Below, piece after piece: positions 52,563-61,924 of a DNA stretch of 64,000 nt. Source of the DNA: JBBIRG01 sp964410965 (GTDB lineage Bacteria > CLD3 > SB21 > JBBIRG01); NCBI GenBank assembly GCA_964410965.1, contig CAYPIY010000004.1, positions 186,001-250,000 on the forward strand. Direction: 5' to 3'. Within the stretch, counting starts at the first letter, position 1, and the number at the start of each line of letters is the position of its first letter. A program made the position numbers and the translations under genes. The notes below the pieces were generated by a model. That model was not told the origin of the DNA. It saw nothing but the letters and a program-made list of their open reading frames with translations, and did no database searches.

Positions 52563-53546
52563 TTAATTTTTATTCAGCCAGCAGGCTGAATAATGCCCGG
52601 GTGATATCTCCTTCAGCGGCGGAATCCCTTCGGCGCAAATCCCCATCGCGTGGACGCAACGGCCGGAAAAGCGGCATCCTTCCTGATATTGCTCGGGAAC
52701 CGGGATGGTTCCCGGAATGGTTGGCAGCCTTCCGTTGACCGGACGTCCGGACAGCTCGAGCAACTTAACCGTGTAAGGATGCTGCGGGGATGACTGAATA
52801 TCTTGCGGGGTTCCCGTTTCAACAATGCGGGCGGCGTACATTACGATGATCCTGTCTGCGCCGGCTAACTGGGTAAGGTCATGCGTAATGAGGATCAGTC
52901 CGGATGCATTCTTTCCGGCATGATCGCGGATCAGCCTGAGATTGATGCGTTCATTTTCCGGATCCAGCATGCTGGTGGGCTCATCGGCGATGATCAGCGC
53001 GGGTTCCCCTGCGATCGCCATGGCAGTGAGGATTCTCTGGCGCATGCCGCCCGAAAGCTCATGGGGATAAGCGCTGAATGCCCGTGAGGGCTGTCCGAAC
53101 TCCAGTTCCTTTAAAAGCCTTAATGACGCCAGGCGCGCCTCGCTTCGTGTGAAGGAAAAATGATTGCGGTACACTTCCGCAATCTGCCATCCGCAGGACA
53201 TGACCGGATTCAGGGCATTCATCGGGTCCTGAAAGATCATCGCCATTTTGCGGCCCCGGATGCGTTTCCACGCCTCGCCTGAAAGGCGGCTGAGGTCCGT
53301 ACCCCGGAAACGGATTCTTCCGCTCACGGCCCAGCCTTCATCCGGCGTCAATAATCCCATGACCGCAAGCGCCGTAAGCGTTTTCCCGGAACCGGATTCC
53401 CCGGCCAGGCCGATCCATTCGCCTTCCCGCACGGTAAAGGACACGCCTTCCACGAGCGTCAGCAGTCGCTGTTCTGCCGGCCGACGGACCGTCAGGTCCT
53501 GAACGGCAAGCATTCCATCATTTTCCGTTCCGGTTTGCATATCCAT
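52563..53546 (-). CDS. Oligopeptide-type ABC transporter ATP-binding protein (DppD/OppD-like), orphan
   Basis: The 327-residue protein has Walker A GESGSGKT near residue 50, signature LSGGMRQRI near 165, Walker B LIIADEPTSMLD near 190 and a switch His. The C-terminal zinc-like or Fe-S-like oligopeptide extension has CRFSGRCVHAMGIC near 300. This matches the Dpp/Opp/Nik class that energises peptide or nickel uptake. No partner permease or binding protein is adjacent, which suggests the rest is elsewhere or the gene is a stray. Translation from 53546 is plausible; the RBS is weak. Confidence 0.9.
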   Translation of the reverse strand: MDMQTGTENDGMLAVQDLTVRRPAEQRLLTLVEGVSFTVREGEWIGLAGESGSGKTLTALAVMGLLTPDEGWAVSGRIRFRGTDLSRLSGEAWKRIRGRKMAMIFQDPMNALNPVMSCGWQIAEVYRNHFSFTRSEARLASLRLLKELEFGQPSRAFSAYPHELSGGMRQRILTAMAIAGEPALIIADEPTSMLDPENERINLRLIRDHAGKNASGLILITHDLTQLAGADRIIVMYAARIVETGTPQDIQSSPQHPYTVKLLELSGRPVNGRLPTIPGTIPVPEQYQEGCRFSGRCVHAMGICAEGIPPLKEISPGHYSACWLNKN

Positions 53547-53630
53547 CCCAATATTTTACTTTTATTTTAAAAAGCAAAACATTAATATTACACGGACGCA
53601 ACCTTTCAACCAATCCGGGGTTTTTTCATC

Positions 53631-54251
53631 ATGAAAAAAAGAATCCTCATCGTCATCTTCATCATCCTCGCGGGAGCAGGCTCATACTGGATATACAAAA
53701 ATGTTCTCATGCACAAATCCGTGCCTGCGGAGGAAATCAGCGCCTCAAGGCCGGCGCACTGGGCCTCACCCGTTAACATGCCCGGAATAAGGAATTTCTT
53801 TAAAGTCTCGGACCGGCTTTACCGGGGCGCACAGCCGGAGGTGGAAGGCATTCGGCAGCTGGAGAACATGGGCGTAAAAACCGTAATCAGCCTCGAATTG
53901 TTCCATTCCGACCGATCCAAAATGGAAGAGGCCGGAAGCCGCATGATTTACGAGCATATTTATATGCAGACATGGAAGCCTTCGGAAAATGACGTTCTTC
54001 GTTTTTTACGGATTGTTTCCGATACGACGCGGACACCGGTATTTGTCCATTGTTACCACGGATCCGACCGAACGGGCACGATGTGCGCCGTGTACCGGAT
54101 CGTCATGCAGGACTGGACACGCGATGAGGCCATCCGCGAAATGAGGGAAGGCGGGTATGGTTTTCATACAATATGGTCGAACCTGATTGATTTCATCAAC
54201 CAGCTGGACACCGAAGGTATCCGAAAAGAACTGGGATTGAAGGAGCCCTGA
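53631..54251 (+). CDS. Membrane-anchored dual-specificity/tyrosine phosphatase
   Basis: A 206-residue protein. The N terminus has one membrane helix (ILIVIFIILAGAGSYWIY, about residues 4-21), then the catalytic domain. LYRGAQPEVEGI starts the fold, SLELFH contains the region of the general acid, and the active-site loop VHCYHGSDRTG near residue 140 is the CX5R signature with the nucleophilic Cys. The catalytic part faces the periplasm or cytoplasm depending on helix orientation, which cannot be decided here. It is read divergently from the ABC ATPase. Confidence 0.88.
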   Translation: MKKRILIVIFIILAGAGSYWIYKNVLMHKSVPAEEISASRPAHWASPVNMPGIRNFFKVSDRLYRGAQPEVEGIRQLENMGVKTVISLELFHSDRSKMEEAGSRMIYEHIYMQTWKPSENDVLRFLRIVSDTTRTPVFVHCYHGSDRTGTMCAVYRIVMQDWTRDEAIREMREGGYGFHTIWSNLIDFINQLDTEGIRKELGLKEP

Positions 54252-54274
54252 TATTCAATTATTGAACGGTTAAA

Positions 54275-55216
54275 TCAGATCAGCGCTGCACAGAGTTTTA
54301 ATTCTTTCAGGATCAGACCGTACCTCAGTCCGTATGTGCTGGCGGAGATGCGGGACAAATTGAAAAAACGCAAGAGTTCTTCCATGATGACGGCTCCTGC
54401 AAAGATGACATCCGCCCGTTTGGGTTCCAGGCCCTCGATGAGTTTCCGTCTGTTGATCGGCAGCATCCTGAGGCGGCTGATCTGGTCATTCAGGGCATGC
54501 AGAGTAACCGGAAATCCATTTATGGATTCAGGATGATAGGCCGCCCTGCGCTGAATCATGGACGCGAGCGTCGTAATGGTTCCCGCAACGCCGATGATCT
54601 CAGTATCTGGAGTTACGCGGACCCCCGACAGTGAGCGTCTGATAACTTCGCCGCAATGTTCCCGCATCCGCAGTTCTTCCGTATCCTCCACGGGATCCGT
54701 TTTCAAGAACCTTTCCGTCAGCCGGACAGCGCCGATATTCATGCTGATTTTAAAATCTATTTTCTGCTGATCGCCCATGACTATTTCAGTGCTTCCCCCT
54801 CCGATGTCGATCACCATGGCCCGGTGCAGCCGTCTTTCAGAGCCAATCGTCAGCCTTCCGCCGAAATAAGTACAGAGCGCCTCGTCATCGCCGGTCAGCA
54901 CCCCGATATGCACGCCTGTCCCCTGAAAAACCTCGTTCAGGAACCAGGCCTGATTTCCGGCGTCCCTTATCGCGCTCGTGCCTGCGGCCACCCAATGACT
55001 GCATCCGAATTGTTCCCCTTTTTCCCGGAACCGGTTAATCACCGTTACGCATCGTTCCACTGCTGCGGGCTGTATCATTCCAGACGCGTCAACATGCTGC
55101 CCGAGACGGATAATCTCATGATCCTCATACAGCGTCCTTATGGTACCGTCCTGGTCCGCATCCGCTATGACGAACAACGCCGTGTTGGTCCCGATGTCGA
55201 TCGCGCCGGTCCTCAT
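54275..55216 (-). CDS. Ppx/GppA family phosphatase
   Basis: A 313-residue ASKHA-fold protein with AIDIGTNTALFVI near the N terminus and the second phosphate motif VIDIGGGSTEIVMGD near residue 140, plus GVAGTITTLASM near 220. These define exopolyphosphatase/guanosine pentaphosphate phosphohydrolases. Length matches the short forms that lack the C-terminal HD domain, so it probably trims polyphosphate or pppGpp in the cytoplasm. Its ATG overlaps the prmA stop by four bases, so it is translationally coupled. Confidence 0.92.
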   Translation of the reverse strand: MRTGAIDIGTNTALFVIADADQDGTIRTLYEDHEIIRLGQHVDASGMIQPAAVERCVTVINRFREKGEQFGCSHWVAAGTSAIRDAGNQAWFLNEVFQGTGVHIGVLTGDDEALCTYFGGRLTIGSERRLHRAMVIDIGGGSTEIVMGDQQKIDFKISMNIGAVRLTERFLKTDPVEDTEELRMREHCGEVIRRSLSGVRVTPDTEIIGVAGTITTLASMIQRRAAYHPESINGFPVTLHALNDQISRLRMLPINRRKLIEGLEPKRADVIFAGAVIMEELLRFFNLSRISASTYGLRYGLILKELKLCAALI

Positions 55217-56112
55217 GAATCCGATTCCTCAGGTTTTCCGGACCGGACCATGTAACCCATCCACTCGTTTTTGTTCTTCTTCCGGATCACATCCCACCCT
55301 GCGGCGTCCAATTCCCCGCAGAAAAATTCATCCTCCGTTTTTAAGATCCCCGAAAGAAGAACCGTTCCCCCGGGTTTGATCCTTTCCTTTAAACATGACA
55401 GATGCGGAGTAAGGACTGACCGCTGGATATTGGCAAGGATGATATCGAATTTTTTCGGCCATCGGGGGGGCATGTCGGTGAAAGAAGATTTGCGAATAAG
55501 GATTCCGGAACGGCATTTGTTTTTCCGGATATTTTCCCGTGCGTTCAAGACGGATTCCGTTTCCACGTCCGCTCCGAAAATCCGTCTGGCCTGCAACATT
55601 GAAGCTGCGATGGCCAGAATGCCCGTGCCCGTTCCGGCATCGAGAACTGATTTTTCTTTGAATGAAATTTTTTCCATCATCCGGAGCATGATTTGGGTGG
55701 TTTCGTGCGTACCGGTTCCGAAACTCATTTTGGGATCAATGATCAGAACGATTTCATCGCGCTTTTTCCGGTATGCTTCCCAGGAAGGACGGACGATAAA
55801 CCTCTGACTTACCTTCACCGGCCTGAAATGCTTCTTCCAGCCGGATTCCCAGTCCTCGGCGGGAATGCGGGAAACAGACATCCGGTTCATGTAGTGCGGA
55901 TCCGACTGAAGCCGTTTGACCAGGGATTCAAAATGAATATTGTCAGGGTTAAAATAAGCGTGCAGTTCATTGCCGTCGTCGCTGAAACCCGTCGATTCAA
56001 ACCTCCATAATAAGTCCTGAAAACGCTGTGAAACCGGAAGGGAAACCGAAAGCTTCCACCAGAAATTTTTCCGGGTGCGTAATTTGTTTAAGCCGCCTGA
56101 TTTTTTGTTCAT
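55213..56112 (-). CDS. prmA: Ribosomal protein L11 methyltransferase
   Basis: A 299-residue protein. The N-terminal substrate domain is followed by the SAM-binding core with FGTGTHETTQIMLRMM near residue 130 and LDAGTGTGILAIAAS near 160, then ADVETESVLNARENIRKN and the catalytic-loop-like ANIQRSVL. PrmA trimethylates L11 at several Lys and the N terminus. It is 12 bases downstream of the REC-DUF4388 gene, and overlaps the next gene. Confidence 0.92.
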   Translation of the reverse strand: MNKKSGGLNKLRTRKNFWWKLSVSLPVSQRFQDLLWRFESTGFSDDGNELHAYFNPDNIHFESLVKRLQSDPHYMNRMSVSRIPAEDWESGWKKHFRPVKVSQRFIVRPSWEAYRKKRDEIVLIIDPKMSFGTGTHETTQIMLRMMEKISFKEKSVLDAGTGTGILAIAASMLQARRIFGADVETESVLNARENIRKNKCRSGILIRKSSFTDMPPRWPKKFDIILANIQRSVLTPHLSCLKERIKPGGTVLLSGILKTEDEFFCGELDAAGWDVIRKKNKNEWMGYMVRSGKPEESDS

Positions 56113-56124
56113 TGACAGGAAATT

Positions 56125-57195
56125 TCAGTTAGACCGTAATAACTGGACGACAGTATTGGGCAAAGCATAATCGAGGTTGGCTTTGGAAATGGACGCGTCA
56201 ATCTGATGGGGACCCAAGGGACTGGACAGCGCCGCCTCATCCAACAAATCAGGGTCATAATACGTAATAACCGGAACGGCGCGGTGCAGAATGATTTTGC
56301 CCAGGATTTCCTGGCTCTCCTGATGATCCATCACCAGGAGATCCGGATCGAATTTTTCGAGAATTTCGTTGGAAATTTCCTCGGAACTGGTCACCATGGT
56401 GGTGAACCCGTTGGATTTCAGGGATCGGCTCGCCAGAACCCGAGGGATTCGGCTTTTATCGACGATAAGAATCCGTTTAACCGTCTCATCGCGGAGTTCC
56501 CTGGAATCCAGTTCGTCCATGATCTTGCTGGCTTCCAGAATCAGGCTGGTAATGCTGGAGGAAAGTGTTTTTTTGGGTGCGAGAACATCGTCCTGAAACA
56601 GGTATAATAATTCCCGGTTGGTGGTTAACTGCAGAAACGCGTCTTCTTTGATCGCCTCTTTGCTGGTCGCATAAACCAGCCGGCCGTCTTCTACATAGAT
56701 GTCCCCGACTTTGGATCTGGATTTGTCATAAAACTCAAAGACGCCGGTTCGCTTGCTTTGTTCCTTTTCCTGCGCCTCGGAGAAAAAGTACATGATCGGG
56801 GAATAGCGGCGTTTGAGCTTGGCTTCGGCGATTCTCAGCCGGCCCCGGATCAGGACTTCCGCGATCCGGAACGGTTTGCTGATCGCGTCCACGGCTCCCG
56901 CCTCAAGTCCTTTCACGATTTCATCGGTGTTAAAATAAGCAGTGACGAAAATGACCGGAATCCCGATGGTCAATTCGTTTTCGCGAAGGCGTTTCATCAG
57001 CTCATAGCCATTCATCCTCGGCATCATGATATCCAGCAGGATCAGCTGAAAACGGGTATTGGTTATCTGCTCCAGGCCTTCCAGGCCGTCCTTCGCGTAA
57101 TACACCTCAAAGCCCTCGTGCTCAAAGGCGCGCATCATCGCGTCCACGGCGTCGAGATCGTCATCCACCACCAGAATTTTATCTTTAACTATCAT
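56125..57195 (-). CDS. Response regulator: REC, DUF4388/PATAN-like and degenerate REC domains
   Basis: A 356-residue cytoplasmic protein. REC1 (about 1-120) is complete: LVVDDDLDAV, the phosphoacceptor Asp in LILLDIMMPRMNGYEL, Thr in VTAYFN and Lys in ISKPFR. The middle (about 150-215) is a short DUF4388/PATAN-like module with VGDIYVEDGRLVYATS. The C terminus (about 240-355) resembles another receiver (ILIVDKSRIPRVLASRSL) but lacks the Lys. PATAN domains act as protein docking modules, for example in cyanobacterial phototaxis. No DNA-binding domain is present. It probably relays signals by protein contact. Confidence 0.88.
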   Translation of the reverse strand: MIVKDKILVVDDDLDAVDAMMRAFEHEGFEVYYAKDGLEGLEQITNTRFQLILLDIMMPRMNGYELMKRLRENELTIGIPVIFVTAYFNTDEIVKGLEAGAVDAISKPFRIAEVLIRGRLRIAEAKLKRRYSPIMYFFSEAQEKEQSKRTGVFEFYDKSRSKVGDIYVEDGRLVYATSKEAIKEDAFLQLTTNRELLYLFQDDVLAPKKTLSSSITSLILEASKIMDELDSRELRDETVKRILIVDKSRIPRVLASRSLKSNGFTTMVTSSEEISNEILEKFDPDLLVMDHQESQEILGKIILHRAVPVITYYDPDLLDEAALSSPLGPHQIDASISKANLDYALPNTVVQLLRSN

Positions 57196-57207
57196 GCGAT
57201 GAGCCTG

Positions 57208-57939
57208 TTAATCTTTGCCCAGCAAGCGGTAGCACTTGCTGAGGATTTTCGCAGTCGGGGACGTGATCTGCATCTGGAGCGGAATTTCCCCCTGCACGAA
57301 TTTGAAGAAACCGTCATCCCAGTATATCATGTCATAAATGGCATCCTCGCCGTGGACCTGTCCCAGTTCCGCGCTGAAGATCTGGCCTTTTTTGTAATAT
57401 ACATTTCCCTCCAGTGTCCCGTCGGAGATCAGGAGAGTCCCGGTTTTTTTTCCGTTGGTCAGGAGCTGGAGGATGTCCAGCACGGTAACATCGCCGAGTT
57501 TTCCCAAAAACCCGTCACGAAGGGTGGCTTTTTCCTTTTCAAAAGCGTCCACCCTGCTGAGCAGGCTTTCGATGCGGAGAAGCAAATCCTGCCGTTTGGT
57601 ATTCCGCTTGACAAGAAAATCGCTCGCGCCGGCCCGGAAAGCCCTTATTTCGGTGAGCATGTCGTCAATCCCGGTGAAAAAAATAAACGGTACCGTCGGG
57701 ACAACCGAGGTATCCCGGATTCTCTGGCACAGCTCAAAACCGTTCATTTCATGAATGAACACATCGCTGATCAGCAGATCGGGTTTTTCCGCGTTGACCA
57801 TGTCAAACGCGCGGATCCCGCTGTCGCAGTCAAAAACAATGTAATCCTCCTTTTCGAGGCTCGCTTTGAGACGGCTGCGAGTGGATTCATCGCTGTCCAC
57901 GATCAGGATTTTTCTGGATATTTTTTTTATGTCCGACAT
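57208..57939 (-). CDS. Response regulator with REC and DUF4388/PATAN domains (second copy)
   Basis: A 243-residue protein with REC (about 8-125: ILIVDSDESTRSRL, phosphoacceptor in LLISDVFIHEMNGFELC, Thr in FFTGID, Lys in FLVKRN) and PATAN (about 140-240: FLGKLGDVTVLDILQLLTN, quoted partly as VTVLDILQLLTN, GTLLISDGTLEGNVYYKKG and DDGFFKFVQG). It is 12 bases upstream of the first copy. Residues of the acid pair are Asp-Ser-Asp, so phosphorylation remains likely. Confidence 0.9.
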   Translation of the reverse strand: MSDIKKISRKILIVDSDESTRSRLKASLEKEDYIVFDCDSGIRAFDMVNAEKPDLLISDVFIHEMNGFELCQRIRDTSVVPTVPFIFFTGIDDMLTEIRAFRAGASDFLVKRNTKRQDLLLRIESLLSRVDAFEKEKATLRDGFLGKLGDVTVLDILQLLTNGKKTGTLLISDGTLEGNVYYKKGQIFSAELGQVHGEDAIYDMIYWDDGFFKFVQGEIPLQMQITSPTAKILSKCYRLLGKD

Positions 57940-57983
57940 GACATCCCCGCGGTTTTTTTCTTCCGGATCAGGTCACGAAAAGG

Positions 57984-58709
57984 TTACGCAAATGTTTTTT
58001 TTTCGTCCGTCACGCGGCAGTATTCCATCACGACATTCATCGTGGCCGTGTGAATCGTCGGTAAAACGCTGACTTCCGTGGATTCAAAACGGAACACGCC
58101 GTCTTTCCATTCGCCCAGGTTATAAACAGCTTCCTCGCCCACGAACATCTTATATTCGGCATGGATCATTTTCCCGTCAATAAAATACAGCTCGGCCTTG
58201 TCGTCATCCCGCGTGATGGTCAGGATTCCGGATTTTTTGTTCATCATCAGAAGCTGAAGAATGTCCACAAGGCTAAGGTCGGTGAATTTCCCGTAGAGCC
58301 CTTCCTGGATTTCCTTTTCTGCCTGCTTGAACTCGTTGGACTTGTTCAGCATGGCTTCGACCTTGGCGAGAAGTTCTTCCTTCTTGATGTTGGATTTGAT
58401 CAGGTAATCATCCGCTCCGGTACGGAAACCGCGGAGTTCCGTGGCAACCTGGTCAATGGAGGTGAGAAACATGAACGGCACCATCGGGACCTTTGATGTT
58501 TCACGCACCTGTTTGCAGAACTCAAATCCGTCCATCTGGGGCATGAGAATATCCGAGATCACCAGGTCCGGTTTTTCATCGTTGACCTTGGACAACCCCT
58601 CAAGCCCGTTCTCGGCCTCAATCACCTGATAGGTTTCTTTCTTCAGGTTGATGGCAAGCAGGGTTCGGACAGTTTTGTTATCGTCAACAATCAGGATTTT
58701 CTTCGGCAT
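57984..58709 (-). CDS. Response regulator with REC and DUF4388/PATAN domains (third copy)
   Basis: The 241-residue product starts at ATG 58709 with GAAGG upstream; the TTG at 58724 is less likely. REC: KILIVDDNKTVRTLL, VISDILMPQMDGFEFC, FLTSID and YLIKSN. PATAN: LSLVDILQLLMMNKKSGIL and AELYFIDGKMIHAEYK and DGVFRFESTEVS. It is the first gene of an apparent operon running through two other REC-PATAN genes, prmA and ppx/gppA. No histidine kinase is found nearby. Confidence 0.9.
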   Translation of the reverse strand: MPKKILIVDDNKTVRTLLAINLKKETYQVIEAENGLEGLSKVNDEKPDLVISDILMPQMDGFEFCKQVRETSKVPMVPFMFLTSIDQVATELRGFRTGADDYLIKSNIKKEELLAKVEAMLNKSNEFKQAEKEIQEGLYGKFTDLSLVDILQLLMMNKKSGILTITRDDDKAELYFIDGKMIHAEYKMFVGEEAVYNLGEWKDGVFRFESTEVSVLPTIHTATMNVVMEYCRVTDEKKTFA

Positions 58710-58829
58710 TCCGGCAACCTTCAAATTTCCGTAGAGGATGAAATGAAAACAAACTCAAGCTTTAAAAAATATTGTTTTTTTGCCTCAAAATCAAATTCTT
58801 TTTCAAATCCGTACATCTCCCGGCCGGAT

Positions 58830-60191
58830 TTAATTGGTCAGGCTTACGGTCGGCGCAGGTATGCGGCCGCCGCGCAGAATAAATTTTGAGGCTGATAACG
58901 CACGAACCGGCATGATCGGGGCTTTGCCGAGCAGCCCTCCGTAATCGACCGATTCTCCGACCGATTTGCCGGGTACGGGTATGATGCGGACAGCGGTGGT
59001 TTTATTATTGATCATGCCGATCGCAGCCTCGTCGGCGATGATCGCGCTGATGGTTTCCCACGGCGTATCGCCAGGGACCGCCACCATATCCAGTCCCACC
59101 GAGCAGACGCAGGTCATGGCTTCGAGTTTTTCCAGCGACAGACGGCCTTTCTCAACGGCGGCGATCATGCCCTGGTCCTCGCTGACGGGAATGAATGCGC
59201 CGCTGAGCCCGCCGACATAGGAAGACGCCATAAGGCCGCCTTTTTTCACGGCATCGTTGAGCATGGCCAGCGCGGCAGTGGTGCCGGAAGCTCCTACATC
59301 CTCAAGACCCATAGCGGTCAGAATATCGGCGATACTGTCGCCGGGCGCCGGCGTGGGCGCGAGCGAAAGGTCCACAATGCCGAACTGGACGTTCTGCATC
59401 CTCGCGACTTCCCGGCCGATCAGTTCGCCCGCCCGCGTGATTTTGAAGGTCGTACGTTTGATGATCTCTGCAAGCTCTCCCAGATCCGCGTCCGGCGCCG
59501 ATTTCACCGCATCCAGGACCACGCCGGGTCCGCTGATGCCGACATTGATCACGACCTCAGGTTCACTCACTCCGTGAAACGCCCCGGCCACAAACGGATT
59601 GTCTTCCACGGCATTGCAGAACACGACGAATTTCGCGCATCCGATCGCGCCGGCGTCCACAGTCCGGTTTGCAAGGTCCTTGATCGCTTTTCCGACCGCG
59701 ATGATCGCGTCCATGTTAATTCCCGCTTTGGTGGAGCCCACGTTCACCGAGGAACAGACCCGTTTCGTGGAAGCGATGGCTTCCGGGATTGATTCGATCA
59801 GGGATTTATCGCCTCTTGTAAAACCTTTCTGAACAAGGGCTGAAAAACCGGCCAGAAAATCCACCCCGACATGGTCGGCGGCCTCATCAAGCTTTCTGGC
59901 GAGCATGACAAACTCATCCCTCGTAAACGCGTCGCAGGGAATCGAAACCGGCGTAACGGATATCCGCTTATTGGCGATCGCGATGCCGTATTTCAGTTCC
60001 ACTTCTTTTGCTGTGGCTACGTGCCGTTCGGCGTATCTGCATATCTTATCATAAATCTGCTGAATGGTGGACCGGGCGTCACCGCGGACGCAATCGCGCA
60101 GACTGATGCCCATAGTAGTGGTCCGGATATCAAAATGCTCTACTTCCGTCATGCGGACGGTCTCTAAAATTTCCCTGTTTTCAAACGGCAT
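58830..60191 (-). CDS. PFL family / DUF711 protein (UPF0210)
   Basis: A 453-residue protein of the usual length. The family pattern begins with VEHFDIRTTTMGISLRDC near residue 18, followed by NVGSTKAGINMDAI near 150 and GLSGAFIPVSEDQGM, then VGLDMVAVPGDTPWET near 375. Structure-based studies relate this family to glycyl-radical-like barrels, but no reaction is known, and the conserved active-site residues are not confidently placed. The gene is on the minus strand, with a 105-base gap to the REC-PATAN cluster. Confidence 0.9.
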   Translation of the reverse strand: MPFENREILETVRMTEVEHFDIRTTTMGISLRDCVRGDARSTIQQIYDKICRYAERHVATAKEVELKYGIAIANKRISVTPVSIPCDAFTRDEFVMLARKLDEAADHVGVDFLAGFSALVQKGFTRGDKSLIESIPEAIASTKRVCSSVNVGSTKAGINMDAIIAVGKAIKDLANRTVDAGAIGCAKFVVFCNAVEDNPFVAGAFHGVSEPEVVINVGISGPGVVLDAVKSAPDADLGELAEIIKRTTFKITRAGELIGREVARMQNVQFGIVDLSLAPTPAPGDSIADILTAMGLEDVGASGTTAALAMLNDAVKKGGLMASSYVGGLSGAFIPVSEDQGMIAAVEKGRLSLEKLEAMTCVCSVGLDMVAVPGDTPWETISAIIADEAAIGMINNKTTAVRIIPVPGKSVGESVDYGGLLGKAPIMPVRALSASKFILRGGRIPAPTVSLTN

Positions 60192-60350
60192 AGAAACTCC
60201 AAGTGTTAATTCGTTTCTGATGAATTAATGATCCTGTTTCCCGGGTTACCTGAACGCAATGCGGATATTGTTCCATAGATCATTTTTTGAAATGTGTTTA
60301 CGTAAGATCATTTTGCTTCCGGCACAGTGATACAACGGAAATGATTCCAG

Positions 60351-61130
60351 TCATAGCTTTAACATTTCATGAAGAATTCCTGTCAGCACTCCGTTGCAGG
60401 AAAGAATTCCCTCGCCGTACAGCACGGGTTTTCCGTCCCATGAAAAAATGGATCCGCCCGCTTCCTGAATAATGGGAATCAGCGGCGCGATGTCCCATAT
60501 TTTCATCCAGGGATCGATCATGATATCCGCCTGGCCGCAGGCGACCAGCTTATGCCCGAAACAATCGCCCCAGGTACGGGTGAAACTGACTTTCGGCAAC
60601 AATTTATCAAATAAATCCCTGAGCCCTGTTTTGGACAGATCGGAGAAATCCGTCAGCAAAAGAAGCGCAAGTTCCAGTTTCCCGGTCTCGGAAACCGATA
60701 CGCGGCGGCCGTTCAAAAAAGTTCCCCCGTTTTTCCCGGCATAAAGCATTTCATCCATGGCAGGATAGTAACAGACACCGGTGACAATCTCTCCTGTTTC
60801 ACGGTTTTCCACCCCAATTGTAGTGCCGAACAGCGGAATGTTATGAATAAACGATTTCGTACCGTCGATCGGATCGATGATCCAGCGCCAGGGTTCCCTG
60901 CCCTCTATCTCCCCGAATTCCTCTCCAAGAACGGCATGCCCGGGAAAATGCTTTTTGATATAACCCACTATGATTTTTTCGGCCGTTTTGTCGGCTTCAG
61001 TCACCGGGGATTTATCCGGCTTGCTTTCGATCCGGTATCGCTGCGTCCGGAAATATCCCAAAGTGGACCTGCCGCCTTCGTAAGCCGCTTCTATGGCAGC
61101 CTGTGTAATTTTTTCTGTCATTTCGTTCAT
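60351..61130 (-). CDS. Inositol-monophosphatase family phosphatase (histidinol-phosphatase-like)
   Basis: ATG 61130 is preferred because the upstream TTG lacks a ribosome site (259 residues). The metal-binding motifs are GEEFGEIEG near residue 70, WIIDPIDGTKSFIHNIPLFG near 90, and WDIAPLIPIIQEAGG near 215. The order and Asp residues match the FIG/IMPase superfamily. The DGTKSFIHNIP and WGDCFGH segments are typical for the HisN branch, so histidinol phosphate or inositol phosphate is the possible substrate. There are no neighbouring his genes. Confidence 0.85.
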   Translation of the reverse strand: MNEMTEKITQAAIEAAYEGGRSTLGYFRTQRYRIESKPDKSPVTEADKTAEKIIVGYIKKHFPGHAVLGEEFGEIEGREPWRWIIDPIDGTKSFIHNIPLFGTTIGVENRETGEIVTGVCYYPAMDEMLYAGKNGGTFLNGRRVSVSETGKLELALLLLTDFSDLSKTGLRDLFDKLLPKVSFTRTWGDCFGHKLVACGQADIMIDPWMKIWDIAPLIPIIQEAGGSIFSWDGKPVLYGEGILSCNGVLTGILHEMLKL

Positions 61131-61273
61131 AATCACCCGCGACAATGTAAAAATTATAAATTACAGAGTCAATCGGTAACTTTCATCAGTTATATTGACC
61201 GCTTGCAAGAATCCTTTTGCTTTTGAAATAAATAAAAGTTATTCTTTTAACATACGATTTTGGTGGCAGTTCA

Positions 61274-61915
61274 ATGATGTCCGAGATGCCCTTGAATGAA
61301 ATGGTCTCAATTGGTTATAAATTTGAATGGATGCGGAAACTGATCCATCTTGGAGCCCTGGCCATCCCGTGCGCGTACATTTATTTCGATTTCGGCATCA
61401 CGGTCGTAATGGCGGCTATCCTCTGCGCAATCGCGAGCACAATTGAAATCCTGCGGCTTACATGCCGTACCGTCAATAGCGTTTTTATAGGTTTGGTCGG
61501 CAATATGCTCCGGGAATCCGAGCATCATTCGGTTTCGGCGGCGACTTACATGGTATGGTCCTCTTTCATTACTATCCTCGTTTTTCAAAAACCGGTCGCG
61601 ATTCTGGCCTTGTTTTATTTTATTGCCGGGGATGGCGTGGCGTCGCTGATCGGGAAGCGGTTCGGTCGTATTTTTTTTTACGGAAAAACGCTTGAGGGAT
61701 CCGTGTCCTGTTTTATCGTATGCCTTCTGATCGGCGGTATCATGTCTGTGTTGCCGGTCTGGATATGGATATCAGGCTCCGCGATCATCACGGCTGCGGA
61801 ACTTGCGCCTATGAAAATCAACGACAACATCCGCATGCCGCTCATCGGAGGCTCGTTCATGGAAATCTTGCTCTGGATTCATGTTCAGTTGATACATAAT
61901 TCCGTTACAGCTTAA
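61274..61915 (+). CDS. Diacylglycerol/polyprenol kinase family membrane protein
   Basis: A 213-residue polytopic protein with about six hydrophobic segments. RKLIHLGALAIP near residue 18 starts the family pattern, and the nucleotide-binding end has GDGVASLIGKRFG near 120 and GKTLEGSVSCF near 140. This is the signature of the CTP-using dolichol/phytol kinase group. It probably phosphorylates a lipid alcohol at the membrane. The start ATG follows GGTGG. Its stop is nine bases before dnaG, so the two may be co-transcribed. Confidence 0.85.
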   Translation: MMSEMPLNEMVSIGYKFEWMRKLIHLGALAIPCAYIYFDFGITVVMAAILCAIASTIEILRLTCRTVNSVFIGLVGNMLRESEHHSVSAATYMVWSSFITILVFQKPVAILALFYFIAGDGVASLIGKRFGRIFFYGKTLEGSVSCFIVCLLIGGIMSVLPVWIWISGSAIITAAELAPMKINDNIRMPLIGGSFMEILLWIHVQLIHNSVTA

Positions 61916-61924
61916 CCCCCAGCC

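Noticed and set aside
56758..58053. Long open frame of about 430 codons on the plus strand
   Set aside because: It runs antisense over two clear response-regulator genes with normal motifs. It is a codon-bias shadow.
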